A stretch of DNA of 44,991 nt. Source: G020348385 sp964580235 (lineage in GTDB: Bacteria > Acidobacteriota > Aminicenantia > Aminicenantales > Aminicenantaceae). Each line of letters opens with the position of its first letter. Positions within the stretch are counted from its first letter, which is position 1. Under the pieces are notes generated by a model. It searched no databases. It was not told where the DNA came from and was given only the letters and a program-made list of their open reading frames with translations. A program made the position numbers and the translations under genes. Below, in pieces: positions 22,812 through 31,629 of the stretch. The DNA lies in NCBI GenBank assembly GCA_964580235.1, contig CAZOJY010000014.1:1-44991 (forward strand), given 5' to 3'.

Positions 22812-24269
22812 ATGTCGTCTTTCCAAAAAAAAATTCAGTCCTTATCCCAGAGAATTATCCGTAACAATGTGTGGAGGCAGAGGGAATCCATAAACCTGAT
22901 TCCGTCTGAATCCACCCCTTCCCTATTGGTCAAGATGTGCGAAATATCCGATCCTGCCGGCAGGTACGCCGAACATAGGACCATGAAAGGGCAGGAGATT
23001 TATTTTTATCAGGGGACGGACTTCATCAGAGACATCGAAATGGAGGCCCAGGAGGAACTGGGGCGTTTTTTTGGGTGTTCGGAAGTGGAGCTTCGCCCTG
23101 TCAGCGGGCAGATGGCGAATGAGGTTGTGTTCAAAGGCATGGTTCGCTTCCTCAACCGCGGCCGTCCCGATGGTCAGCCTATGCGCAAAATGAGATTGGT
23201 CATGAACAATGCTTTGAACAGAGGGGGACACCTCAGTTCTCAACCCATGGGAGCGCTGTTTAATTTTGTGGATGAAGACCCGGGAACAGGGAAAGAAAAG
23301 GTTGTTAACTTTCCTGTCCTTGAAAAAAATCCCTATAAACCCGATCCTGAGAGGCTGGCCGAACTTATTGATCTGCATAAACCCGAGCTTATCATTTTCG
23401 GAAAGAGCATGTTTATTTATCAAGAGCCGATCCAGTTTGTGGCTGACTTTGTCAAAGATTGGGATCCCCGGCCGGTCATCATGTATGATATGGCCCACGT
23501 TCTGGGGTTGTACGGGGCTTTTCAAGAACCGTTTGTCGAGGGCGCAGATGTCATCACGGGAAGCACCCACAAGACATTTTTTGGCCCCCAGCGCGGGCTG
23601 GTGGCCGGGAATTTTCCCAAGGGTTCCCGATTTCGAAAACTCTGGCTGGATATCAAAAGCCGGGCTTTTCCCGGCTCAACCAGCAATCATCATCTGGGAA
23701 CACTTCTCGCTCTTTTGATGGCCACCTACGAGATGAATCAATTCAAGAAGGAGTACCAGATTCAGGTTCGAGCGAATGCCAAAGCTTATGCTGGAGCATT
23801 GAAGGAAAAAGGAATTCCTGTTGAGGGAGACGAGAAGGACGGATTTACCCAGACTCATCAAGTTCTTATCCGTATCAACAAATATGGAAACGGGATGGAT
23901 GTTGCCAGAAAATTAGAGGAGAACAACATTTTGACCAATTATCAGGCGCTGCCTGATGATGAAACATTCCTCGAGCCAAGTGGAATCCGGATGGGCGTGC
24001 AGGAGATGACCCGGTTTGGGATGTCAGAGGAGGATTTTGGTGTTCTTGCGGAGTTTGTAGCCGATGTGATCCTGAATAACCGGGATGTCAAAGAAAAAGT
24101 GAAGGTTTTCCGCAAAAATTTTCTGGAGATGAAATACTGCCTTCCGGCACAGGAAGCCCTTCCTGCTGCAGCCGCAATATTCCAGAGTATTTTTTCCTAT
24201 CCTGGATTTGGCGATATGTTCATCAAATCCCTTGAAAACGGTGTAATAAATCCCGAAGAAGTGAGGTGA
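22812..24269 (+). CDS. Serine hydroxymethyltransferase-like PLP enzyme
   Basis: A 485-residue fold-type I PLP enzyme related to SHMT, which splits serine to glycine and methylene-tetrahydrofolate. ESINLIPSESTPS matches the SHMT N-terminal NLIASEN signature. GRYAEHR parallels the GKYAEG region. The PLP lysine is in GSTHKTFFGPQRGLV. It is longer and more divergent than housekeeping GlyA, notably around residues 115-175 and in the C-terminal 60 residues. Lying just before purD (1-nt gap), it could provide glycine and C1 units for purine synthesis. It may be the only SHMT or a specialised paralogue; the window cannot tell. Confidence 0.8.
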   Translation: MSSFQKKIQSLSQRIIRNNVWRQRESINLIPSESTPSLLVKMCEISDPAGRYAEHRTMKGQEIYFYQGTDFIRDIEMEAQEELGRFFGCSEVELRPVSGQMANEVVFKGMVRFLNRGRPDGQPMRKMRLVMNNALNRGGHLSSQPMGALFNFVDEDPGTGKEKVVNFPVLEKNPYKPDPERLAELIDLHKPELIIFGKSMFIYQEPIQFVADFVKDWDPRPVIMYDMAHVLGLYGAFQEPFVEGADVITGSTHKTFFGPQRGLVAGNFPKGSRFRKLWLDIKSRAFPGSTSNHHLGTLLALLMATYEMNQFKKEYQIQVRANAKAYAGALKEKGIPVEGDEKDGFTQTHQVLIRINKYGNGMDVARKLEENNILTNYQALPDDETFLEPSGIRMGVQEMTRFGMSEEDFGVLAEFVADVILNNRDVKEKVKVFRKNFLEMKYCLPAQEALPAAAAIFQSIFSYPGFGDMFIKSLENGVINPEEVR

Positions 24270-24270
24270 T

Positions 24271-25548
24271 ATGAAAATATTAATCATCGGTTCCGGAGGG
24301 CGAGAACATGCCTTGGGCTGGAAAATATGCCAGAGCCCGTTGGTAAAAAAACTCTACTGTGCGCCAGGAAACGCAGGAACCCAGAACATCGCTGAAAATG
24401 TCGCGATAAGCCCCAAGGATATCCAGGGGCTTGTGGATTTTGCGGCCAAAGAAAAAATAGATTTGACCGTCGTTGGGCCGGAAGTTCCGTTGACTTTGGG
24501 AATCGTGGATGAATTCGAGAAGCGGAAGCTGAAGATATTTGGACCGAACAAAAATGCGGCAGAACTGGAAGGAAGCAAAGTGTTTGCCAAACAGTTTATG
24601 GAGCGGCATAGGATTCCCACCGGAAAATTCGAAATTGCCGATTCCGCCGAGCAGGCCAAAAAAATCGTAGGATCGGGAAAATTTTCCTATCCTCTGGTGG
24701 TTAAGGCCGACGGATTGGCGGCCGGAAAGGGAGTAATCCTATGCCGAAATTCAAAACGGGCTGAAGAAGCCATCAACACCATCATGCTGGAGAAAAAATT
24801 TGGGGAAGCAGGAAATAAAGTCGTGATTGAAGAATTCCTGGCCGGCAAAGAAGCCTCGTTCATCGTGATTTCCGACGGTGTAAAGATCCTGCCTCTCGTG
24901 ACCACCATGGACCATAAAGCCGTATACGATGGGGACAAAGGTCCAAACACAGGAGGCATGGGAGCGATATCGCCTTCCCCGTTTATCGGTCAAAATATGT
25001 TTGATGATATCGTGACCAGCATCGTTTTTCCGACGATTACCCGGATGCTGGAGGAAGGGCGGGAGTTTAAGGGTGTCCTGTATGTGGGGTTGATGCTGAC
25101 TGAGGAGGGTCCGAAAGTGCTGGAATACAACTGCCGTTTCGGCGACCCGGAAACTCAGCCGCAAATATTGAGGATGAAAGGAGATTTGGTGGAGGTACTT
25201 ATTGCGGCGGTCGAAGGCAATGTGCTCGAGAAGGAGATCGAGTGGAGCCCCGATGCTGCGGCCTGCGTGGTGGCTGCTTCGGGTGGATATCCGATTAAAT
25301 ATGAGAAGGGAAAAGTGATCGAAGGGCTGGAAGAGGCGGAGTCCTTTCCCGGTATCCAAATATTTCATGCGGGCACACGCTTTGAAAACGGGCAGTACTA
25401 CACGAACGGAGGACGAGTGCTCAATGTGTGTGCATCCGAGAAGACACTGAAGGAATCCATGGATAAAATTTACCGGGCTCTCTCCCGAATCTATTTTGAG
25501 GCCATGCACTGGCGCCGTGATATCGGAGCTCTAAGGGAGGAAGAATGA
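24271..25548 (+). CDS. purD: Phosphoribosylamine-glycine ligase
   Basis: PurD joins glycine to phosphoribosylamine with ATP in step 2 of purine synthesis. The 425-residue protein opens MKILIIGSGGREHALGWK. It has an ATP-grasp core with KADGLAAGKGV and VLEYNCRFGDPETQ, where the metal-binding acidic residues sit, and TGGMGAISPSP. The length is normal. It follows the SHMT-like gene by 1 nt and overlaps purE by 4 nt (ATGA). Confidence 0.97.
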   Translation: MKILIIGSGGREHALGWKICQSPLVKKLYCAPGNAGTQNIAENVAISPKDIQGLVDFAAKEKIDLTVVGPEVPLTLGIVDEFEKRKLKIFGPNKNAAELEGSKVFAKQFMERHRIPTGKFEIADSAEQAKKIVGSGKFSYPLVVKADGLAAGKGVILCRNSKRAEEAINTIMLEKKFGEAGNKVVIEEFLAGKEASFIVISDGVKILPLVTTMDHKAVYDGDKGPNTGGMGAISPSPFIGQNMFDDIVTSIVFPTITRMLEEGREFKGVLYVGLMLTEEGPKVLEYNCRFGDPETQPQILRMKGDLVEVLIAAVEGNVLEKEIEWSPDAAACVVAASGGYPIKYEKGKVIEGLEEAESFPGIQIFHAGTRFENGQYYTNGGRVLNVCASEKTLKESMDKIYRALSRIYFEAMHWRRDIGALREEE

Positions 25549-26036
25549 AAATCGGAATTTTTTTAGGGAGTGATTCAGACTTCCCGATTGTTGAAAATGC
25601 CATCCAATTGATGAAAAAATTCGACGTAGAATTTGGGCTCGAAGTGACATCGGCCCATCGCTCTCCGGAACGAACAAAAAGATTGATTCATAATTATGAG
25701 GAGAGGGGAGCGCGTATTTTTATTGTGCTGGCAGGCAAAGCGGCTCACCTGGCAGGCGTTGTGGCCTCGCACACCACACGACCTGTTATCGGCGTTCCGG
25801 TTGGGGGATCGGGATTGGGCGGTCTGGATGCCCTGCTTTCCACGTCCCAGATGCCCAAGGGGATACCTGTGGCCTGCATGGGAATCGGAAAGTCGGGCGC
25901 TTCGAATGCGGCTCTTCTGGCCATCCAGATTTTGGCATTGAAAGATCCCTCCCTGGAGGAAAAACTGAAGGACTACCGGTCACAAATAGCCGAGGATGTG
26001 GAGGCCGCCTCTAAAAAAATCCAGGATAAGCTGTGA
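25545..26036 (+). CDS. purE: N5-carboxyaminoimidazole ribonucleotide mutase
   Basis: A 163-residue PurE that converts N5-CAIR (or AIR plus CO2) to CAIR. Signatures are GSDSDFP, TSAHRSPERT with the catalytic histidine, and GGSGLGGLDALLSTSQMPKG. Class I (mutase) versus class II (carboxylase) cannot be settled without knowing whether purK is elsewhere; the sequence near the active site looks class I-like. It overlaps purD (ATGA) and the downstream mtaB (GTGA). Confidence 0.95.
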   Translation: MKIGIFLGSDSDFPIVENAIQLMKKFDVEFGLEVTSAHRSPERTKRLIHNYEERGARIFIVLAGKAAHLAGVVASHTTRPVIGVPVGGSGLGGLDALLSTSQMPKGIPVACMGIGKSGASNAALLAIQILALKDPSLEEKLKDYRSQIAEDVEAASKKIQDKL

Positions 26037-27277
26037 CCTCGTTTACTATCCAGAGCTTTGGATGCCGGGTTAACCAGGCCGAAGCTTTTTCATGGGCTGA
26101 TACATTACAGAGCAAAGGCCTGGTCTACCTATCCGATTCACTGCAAAGTGACATCATCCTGGTGAACACCTGCACCCTTACCAGCCGAGCCGATAGAGAT
26201 GTGCGACACTTTTTAGCGAAGCTTGCCAGGGTCAATCCCGGAGCTCGGTTGGTGCTGACCGGATGTTATTCCGAACGATTTCTCGAAGAGTTTCAAAGGG
26301 ATCCTCAAGTGTGGCAGGTTTTACGGAATGAGGAAAAGGAAGATTTGCCGGAAATGATTCTGGCTGGGTTGGAATCTACGACGAAAACCGATATAAAACC
26401 CTTTCGGTCCCGCGCTCTGGTCAAGATTCAGGACGGCTGTGATTTCCGGTGCAGTTTTTGTATCATTCCGGAGGTGAGAGGCAAAAGTGTGAGCTTGCCC
26501 AGAGAAAAAATCCTATCACAGGTCCGGGAATTCATAAATCAGGGTTATAAGGAGATTGTTCTCACAGGTATTCATCTCTGTTCGTATGGAAAGGAACGGC
26601 CGAACAAAGATTCCCTGGTGAATTTGCTCCAGAGTATTGAAAATATAGAAGGCCTGGGACGGATAAGGCTGAGTTCTCTGGACCCCCGATTCCTCGACCT
26701 GAAATTGCGTGATGTCATCACGCACAGTCCGAAAATTTGCCCGCATTTCCATATCTCACTGCAGCACGGCTCCGACGATGTCCTCCGCCGCATGGGGCGC
26801 AAGATCAAAGTGACAGAATACAAGCGCATACTGGATGACCTGCAACAGAAAAGCCGGGGCGTTTCATTAGGAGCCGATCTTATCGCTGGATTTCCGGGAG
26901 AAACAGAAGTGGATTTTGAAAAGATGTATAACTTCCTGGAAAACTCTCCGTTAACTTATTTTCATGTGTTTTCCTATTCCCCGCGGCCGGGCACGCCAGC
27001 CTCCTGCTGGAAACAGGTGAATGAGAGAACAAAAAAGGAGAGGGCAACACGTTTGAGAGAACTGTCCAGAAAGAAAAACAAAGACTTCCGTCAGGGATTG
27101 ATTGGAGGTCTGTGGGATGGAATCGTTATAAAGCGGGGGAGCGGAATTGCTCATATCTTAACGTCAAACTATGTGCCGGTTCATGTGCCTTCCTGTTCTG
27201 TCAAAGAAAGGGATCACGTTCAAGTCAAGATTACCCGGGTCATTGGGAACGTAACCCAAGGACAGGTCATTGAATAG
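26033..27277 (+). CDS. mtaB: tRNA t6A37 methylthiotransferase
   Basis: MtaB adds a methylthio group to N6-threonylcarbamoyl-A37 of tRNA. The 414-residue protein has the N-terminal MTTase domain cysteines (FGCRVNQAE, VNTCTLTSRAD, LTGCYSE) for the auxiliary cluster. The radical SAM motif CDFRCSFC follows, then a C-terminal TRAM-like domain (about 355-414). FGCRVNQ is typical of MtaB rather than MiaB or RimO. The start is GTG, overlapping the purE stop. mutL follows after 6 nt. Confidence 0.92.
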   Translation: MTSFTIQSFGCRVNQAEAFSWADTLQSKGLVYLSDSLQSDIILVNTCTLTSRADRDVRHFLAKLARVNPGARLVLTGCYSERFLEEFQRDPQVWQVLRNEEKEDLPEMILAGLESTTKTDIKPFRSRALVKIQDGCDFRCSFCIIPEVRGKSVSLPREKILSQVREFINQGYKEIVLTGIHLCSYGKERPNKDSLVNLLQSIENIEGLGRIRLSSLDPRFLDLKLRDVITHSPKICPHFHISLQHGSDDVLRRMGRKIKVTEYKRILDDLQQKSRGVSLGADLIAGFPGETEVDFEKMYNFLENSPLTYFHVFSYSPRPGTPASCWKQVNERTKKERATRLRELSRKKNKDFRQGLIGGLWDGIVIKRGSGIAHILTSNYVPVHVPSCSVKERDHVQVKITRVIGNVTQGQVIE

Positions 27278-27283
27278 AGGCTG

Positions 27284-28984
27284 ATGGGAAAAATCATCCG
27301 TCTCCCCAAAGAAATTGCCCGGAAAATAGCGGCAGGAGAGGTTATCGAAAGACCCTTTTCTGTTGTCAAAGAGCTTATAGAGAATTCCCTTGATGCGGGT
27401 TCCTCGGAAATAAAGATCGATGTGCTAAAAGGCGGAAAACGGCTTATAAAAGTATCGGACAATGGACATGGGATGAGCCGGGAGGATGCACGTATCTGTT
27501 TTGAAGGGCATTCCACGAGCAAACTTGCGCATGAGGAGGACCTGGAAAGGATTTCGACTCTGGGTTTTAGGGGAGAAGCCCTGCCCAGTATCTCTGCCGT
27601 GTCCCGCGTTTCCCTTAAGACGTCGGATGGAATGGACGAAAGCGGGACCCGGATTGTGCGAGAAGGGGAGAAAATGCTTGTGTGTGAGGATGTAGCCTTC
27701 CCGAAGGGGACGAGCATCGAAGTGAAGGATTTGTTCTTCAACCTTCCGGCAAGGCAAAAGTTTCTGCGCTCGGATAGAGCCGAACTCTCCCGGGTCATCA
27801 GATTCTTGACGCAAATCACTCTATCCTTTCCTCGCGTGAGATTTTCTCTGCAGCACGGCAGCAGGCGCGTGTTTGATTATCCGGTTGTTCCGAGCCTCAA
27901 GGAAAGGCTCTATCAGATTTACGGGAAAGAGGTCTTGGAAAATCTCATGGAAATTGCGTATGAAGAGGACGGGCGGCGCATTCATGGGTTTGCCTCTTGT
28001 CCCCCTACAGGGCGAAAGGACCGCAGGCACCAGATGTTCTATGTGAATAATCGTTTGATAAAAGACAGAATGCTCCAGGCGGCATTGAATCAGAGCTTTA
28101 AGGGATATACAGAGAAAGATCGGTTTGCCGAGGCTTTTTTATTCTTGATTCTTCCTTACTCGGAGGTCGATGTTAATGTCCATCCCACCAAAGCTGAAAT
28201 TCGGTTTAAAGACTCCCAGCCGGTTTTTTACCTCGTTCGAGCGGCTATAAACCGGGCCATATCCGGGGAAATAGGAATTAAGGAAATTTATCCTGTTCAG
28301 CCGGAAATCCGGAAAATTAGACATGTTGATGAGAAACATCAGCCGTCCCTCATGAAATTTCCCGTAAATGCGGAAATGAGGACAGGGAAATCTTTCGGGC
28401 CAGAAACGAAAAAAGAAACAGGATATCCGCGTGTTTTAGGGCAGTATCTGGATACGTATATTGTTGCTTCATCTGAGGAAGGAATCCTGATTATCGACCA
28501 GCACAATGCCCATGAGAGGGTGCTGTACGAGAGATATACAGAGATCGATAAAAAAAAGGGGTGGCCTGGGAAGAGACCGCTTCTCCCAATGGTTTTTGAC
28601 CTTTCGGTTTCTCAGGTCCTTAGTTTCGAAGATAACCAGGGATTGCTTGAAGAAGTCGGATTTCGGGCGGAAAACATGGGCGGGCGGAGTTTTGTCCTCA
28701 AAAGGTATCCGGATATTTTCAAGGAAGAGGAAGCCAAGCAGGTTTTTTTTTCCCTTATTGAGGAGATGAAAGAAGATAAGGTTCAGGATAGGAAAGGAGC
28801 GTTGATCGCGACTTTGGCGTGCAAGTCGGCTGTTAAGGCAGGTCAATCTCTGGCTTTCGAAAAAATGAACTACCTTGTGGAGGAATTGTTCCAAACGACA
28901 AATCCCTCTCTTTGCCCACACAGGAGACCCATCGTCCTCAAAATCGGCAGGGGGCAGATAGAAAAAGAGATCAAGAGAAAATAG
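27284..28984 (+). CDS. mutL: DNA mismatch repair protein MutL (endonuclease type)
   Basis: A 566-residue MutL. The N-terminal GHKL ATPase has IAAGEVIERP, ELIENSLDAG (ATP/Mg), DNGHGM and GFRGEALPSI. The C-terminal dimerisation domain (about 385-566) holds DQHNAHERVLYE, a variant of the endonuclease metal motif DQHA-x2-E-x4-E with Asn in place of the fourth residue. ACKSAVKAG and CPHRRPIV are also present. Nicking activity is therefore likely. The linker is short. It is the last gene of the rpiB operon; mutS is not in the window. Confidence 0.95.
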   Translation: MGKIIRLPKEIARKIAAGEVIERPFSVVKELIENSLDAGSSEIKIDVLKGGKRLIKVSDNGHGMSREDARICFEGHSTSKLAHEEDLERISTLGFRGEALPSISAVSRVSLKTSDGMDESGTRIVREGEKMLVCEDVAFPKGTSIEVKDLFFNLPARQKFLRSDRAELSRVIRFLTQITLSFPRVRFSLQHGSRRVFDYPVVPSLKERLYQIYGKEVLENLMEIAYEEDGRRIHGFASCPPTGRKDRRHQMFYVNNRLIKDRMLQAALNQSFKGYTEKDRFAEAFLFLILPYSEVDVNVHPTKAEIRFKDSQPVFYLVRAAINRAISGEIGIKEIYPVQPEIRKIRHVDEKHQPSLMKFPVNAEMRTGKSFGPETKKETGYPRVLGQYLDTYIVASSEEGILIIDQHNAHERVLYERYTEIDKKKGWPGKRPLLPMVFDLSVSQVLSFEDNQGLLEEVGFRAENMGGRSFVLKRYPDIFKEEEAKQVFFSLIEEMKEDKVQDRKGALIATLACKSAVKAGQSLAFEKMNYLVEELFQTTNPSLCPHRRPIVLKIGRGQIEKEIKRK

Positions 28985-28988
28985 TATT

Positions 28989-29045
28989 AACCTGGATAAT
29001 TCATAAATTATCCAGGTTACTCTGAATTATTCATGCAAGAGCATA
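28989..29045. repeat. ATTATCCAGG palindrome plus CTGAATTATTCATG arm
   Basis: AACCTGGATAATT (28989-29001) and AATTATCCAGGTT (29006-29018) form a perfect 13-bp hairpin with a CATA loop, right after the mutL stop. CTGAATTATTCATG follows, then ATAAAATCA. The same arrangement occurs inverted at 44872-44967. It could reduce read-through from mutL but has no T-tract. Confidence 0.75.
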
Positions 29046-29051
29046 AAATCA

Positions 29052-29126
29052 GGGACATATTACCGGAAATTCGGGACATGTACCGATTTTTTCAAAATCG
29101 GTAACGTGTCCCCTACATTTCCGGTA
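29052..29126. repeat. GGGACA palindromic hairpin, copy 2
   Basis: GGGACATGTACCGATTTT and its complement (about 29073-29113) form a hairpin nearly identical to that at 1-48. Outer TACCGGAAAT / ATTTCCGGTA arms (29061-29070, 29117-29126) flank it. The neighbouring CTGAATTATTCATG repeat gives the same composite order as at the window start, in the opposite orientation. Confidence 0.75.
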
Positions 29127-29247
29127 CAAATACTAATAATTATAGTATAATTTCCATGTTTCCATTTTTTGTAAAAAATATAATATAATGATTTGCCAAT
29201 CCCGTAGAGGGTTGATTGTTCAAACCCCTTTGCGATTAAGTTTTTGC

Positions 29248-29322
29248 CGGGGAGTGGCGCAGCCTGGTTAGCGCGCCTGCCTTGGGAGCAGGAGGTCGGC
29301 GGTTCGAATCCGCTCTCCCCGA
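29248..29322 (+). tRNA. tRNA-Pro (UGG)
   Basis: A full cloverleaf reads by eye. Acceptor arms CGGGGAG (29248-29254) and CTCCCCG (29315-29321) enclose a D arm, the anticodon stem CCTGC/GCAGG with loop CTTGGGA (anticodon TGG at 29283-29285) and GGTTCGAAT in the T loop. The 3' CCA is not encoded. AT-rich sequence with TATAAT matches (29179-29189) lies upstream. Confidence 0.95.
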
Positions 29323-29392
29323 TTGTAACTCCGGTGTTGGGTTGAAAAATAGTGGGCTTTGCGCTATAGTTGGAAAGCTGAAATCATGCCAC

Positions 29393-29469
29393 GCGCCAGT
29401 AGCTCAGGTGGATAGAGCAGCTGCCTTCTAAGCAGCAGGTCGGGAGTTCGAATCTCTCCTGGCGTGCCA
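29393..29469 (+). tRNA. tRNA-Arg (UCU)
   Basis: Acceptor arms GCGCCAG (29393-29399) and CTGGCGT pair with one G-U. The D arm contains GCTCAGG. The anticodon stem GCTGC/GCAGC carries loop CTTCTAA, giving anticodon TCT. The T loop has GTTCGAAT. CCA is encoded at 29467-29469, unlike in the tRNA-Pro 70 nt upstream. Confidence 0.95.
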
Positions 29470-29829
29470 GTTCATCCCTTTATTTTGCAACATACCTGTC
29501 CTGTGAGAACTGTGTTATTTTACAGGATTTTTATGTCTGATAATGGCCTTTTCCTCCGACTAATATAAAGCGAGTAACAAAAAATGTCATTTTTGCTGCT
29601 TTCTATACATAAAGTGTCCTCTTTGTGAAAGAAAGGTATAGCCTTTGAGGGTGAGACAATTTTTGTAAAAATCACCTCGCCATTCCTCCCATCAGGTGAT
29701 TGACGCTGTGTGCTGTCTCTGAGAATATAATGGGCGTTTGTTTATAAATTATGACTTTAAAAACAAGTGTATCGCGAGGAAGAGAAAAATTGTTAGTTCC
29801 ATTCGTCCTTGTTTATGGAGAACACGTAT
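29470..29829. other. AT-rich leader region before pilB, no gene
   Basis: A 360-nt non-coding stretch between tRNA-Arg and pilB. It holds scattered TGTC elements (near 29534, 29585, 29615 and 29715), a TTGACG (29700-29705) and a TATAAT (29726-29731) spaced 20 nt apart. These may form a weak promoter. No GG-N10-GC sigma-54 site was found. Confidence 0.4.
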
Positions 29830-29844
29830 TGACAAAAAGTGTCA
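29830..29844. promoter_or_regulatory. TGACA-N5-TGTCA palindrome upstream of pilB
   Basis: TGACAAAAAGTGTCA lies about 50 nt before the pilB start. An almost identical palindrome precedes pilA (36761). TGTC is the core of known PilR binding sites in Pseudomonas, so this is a candidate operator for the PilR-like regulator encoded downstream. A TTGACA overlaps it at 29829-29834 and might serve as a -35 element. Confidence 0.5.
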
Positions 29845-29894
29845 ATTTACCTAACGTGGAAGCTCGACAGAACCTTTATTTTTAAGGAGAACTT

Positions 29895-31628
29895 ATGGGA
29901 TCCAATCTAGGCGAACTTCTTATTCAGGAGAAGCTGCTCGATGCGGAACAGTTGAAAAGCGCACTTGATTTTCATAAGAAGAATGATGTGGGGATAGGAT
30001 CGGCTATCATCAGCTTGGGGTATCTATCCGAAGAAGAAATGGCCCAAGCCCTCAGCCGGCAACTTGGATATCCTTATATAAACCTGGACCAGTTCGAAGT
30101 TTATCCCGATGTCATCAGCCTTATCCCGCTTGAAATAGCCAAAAAGTATCTGATCATGCCAATTCACCGCATACGATCGTTTTTGACCCTGGCAATGGTC
30201 GATCCCACCGACCTCGGCATCATTGAAGATATAAGGTTCCGGACGGGACTGAGCATTCAACCTGTAATCGCTTCAGAATCAGGCATCATGACTGCCATCT
30301 CCAAGTATTATGGATCATCCGACGCCCTGCGCGTGAAGGAGATCGTTGATGAAATCGAGCAGGCAGAGGATACCAGCGTTAACATCATCGAAGAAGAGGA
30401 AGAGGACTATGATATAGAAGAGCTGGTCCACTCCACCGAAGAAGCCCCAATTATCACTCTTGTCAACACTATTTTTATCGATGCCATAAAAAAGGGGGCC
30501 AGTGATGTCCACTTCGAGCCTTACGAAAAAAACTTCCGCGTGAGATACCGTCTGGATGGGACCCTGCATGAGATGATGAATCTTGCTCTCAAATTTAAAA
30601 ATCCTGTCACATCCCGTGTGAAGATTCTTTCCAATATGGATATTGCTGAAAAAAGACTGCCGCAGGATGGCCGGATCAAGATGAGAGTGAAACTGGAAAA
30701 CGGTGACCGAAAAGATGTCGATATGCGTGTCTCGAGCGTCCCCGCTGTCTTTGGGGAGAAAGTCGTGGTCCGGATTCTCGATAGAGCCATGCTGCAGTTG
30801 GATATGACTAAATTAGGATTTGAAGAAGAATCCCTGGATGTATTCAAAGGCATGATTGTTAGGCCCTGGGGTATCATCCTCGTGACGGGACCCACAGGAA
30901 GCGGGAAAACAAACACCCTGTATTCAGCCATTTCCAACCTGAACTCGATGGAAAAAAACATCATGACGGCAGAAGACCCTGTCGAGTTTTACATGCCTGG
31001 AATAAACCAGGTAAACATCAAAGATGAGATCGGTTTGAATTTTGCCAAATCACTCCGGAGTTTTTTACGTCAGGACCCGGATATCATGCTTGTCGGTGAA
31101 ATGAGAGATTTTGAAACGGTGGACATCGCCATTAAAGCCGCGCTGACAGGGCATCTGGTTTTTTCCACCGTCCATACCAACGATGCAGCCAGCACCATCC
31201 TCCGGCTGGTCAACATGGATATCGAACCCTTTTTGATCGCCGATTCGGTCGTTCTGATCGTAGCACAAAGGCTTGTTCGAAGATTGTGCAAGGATTGTTG
31301 CACGCGCCACAACCTGACTCCAGACGCCCTCATGGATATCGGATTCTCCAAGCAAGAGTCCTCAAAAGTAAAAGTCTACAAACCGGCCGGGTGCGATAAT
31401 TGCCACAACACAGGGTATAAAGGAAGAATCGGCTTGTTCGAGGTAATGGAAGTTACCGATGATATCAAAGATTTAATACTGTCCCGGGCTCAGTCCAAAG
31501 AAATAAAGAAAGAAGCCATGGAAAACGGGATGACGACGTTGAGAAAGAGCGGCCTGAAAAAGATTATGGAAGGAGTCACTTCTGTCGAAGAAGTGTTAAG
31601 AGAAACAATCAAAGATTCGGAGGTTTAA
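29895..31628 (+). CDS. pilB: Type IV pilus extension ATPase
   Basis: A 577-residue PilB/GspE-family hexameric ATPase that powers pilin polymerisation from the cytoplasmic face. Residues 1-150 are an MshEN-type N-domain. The core has Walker A GPTGSGKT (about 332-339), an Asp box (MTAEDPVEFY), a Walker B LVGEMRD and a His box (STVHTND). A four-cysteine zinc site is formed by LCKDCC and GCDNCHNTGYKGR. AAGGAGA precedes the ATG. It starts the pilus operon; pilT follows after 1 nt. Confidence 0.95.
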   Translation: MGSNLGELLIQEKLLDAEQLKSALDFHKKNDVGIGSAIISLGYLSEEEMAQALSRQLGYPYINLDQFEVYPDVISLIPLEIAKKYLIMPIHRIRSFLTLAMVDPTDLGIIEDIRFRTGLSIQPVIASESGIMTAISKYYGSSDALRVKEIVDEIEQAEDTSVNIIEEEEEDYDIEELVHSTEEAPIITLVNTIFIDAIKKGASDVHFEPYEKNFRVRYRLDGTLHEMMNLALKFKNPVTSRVKILSNMDIAEKRLPQDGRIKMRVKLENGDRKDVDMRVSSVPAVFGEKVVVRILDRAMLQLDMTKLGFEEESLDVFKGMIVRPWGIILVTGPTGSGKTNTLYSAISNLNSMEKNIMTAEDPVEFYMPGINQVNIKDEIGLNFAKSLRSFLRQDPDIMLVGEMRDFETVDIAIKAALTGHLVFSTVHTNDAASTILRLVNMDIEPFLIADSVVLIVAQRLVRRLCKDCCTRHNLTPDALMDIGFSKQESSKVKVYKPAGCDNCHNTGYKGRIGLFEVMEVTDDIKDLILSRAQSKEIKKEAMENGMTTLRKSGLKKIMEGVTSVEEVLRETIKDSEV

Positions 31629-31629
31629 T

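Noticed and set aside
28989..29018. Palindrome after mutL as an intrinsic terminator
   Set aside because: There is no T-run after the stem, and the same sequence recurs as a repeat in places without an upstream gene end.
29470..29894. Sigma-54 promoter before pilB
   Set aside because: No GG-N10-GC match could be found in the region.
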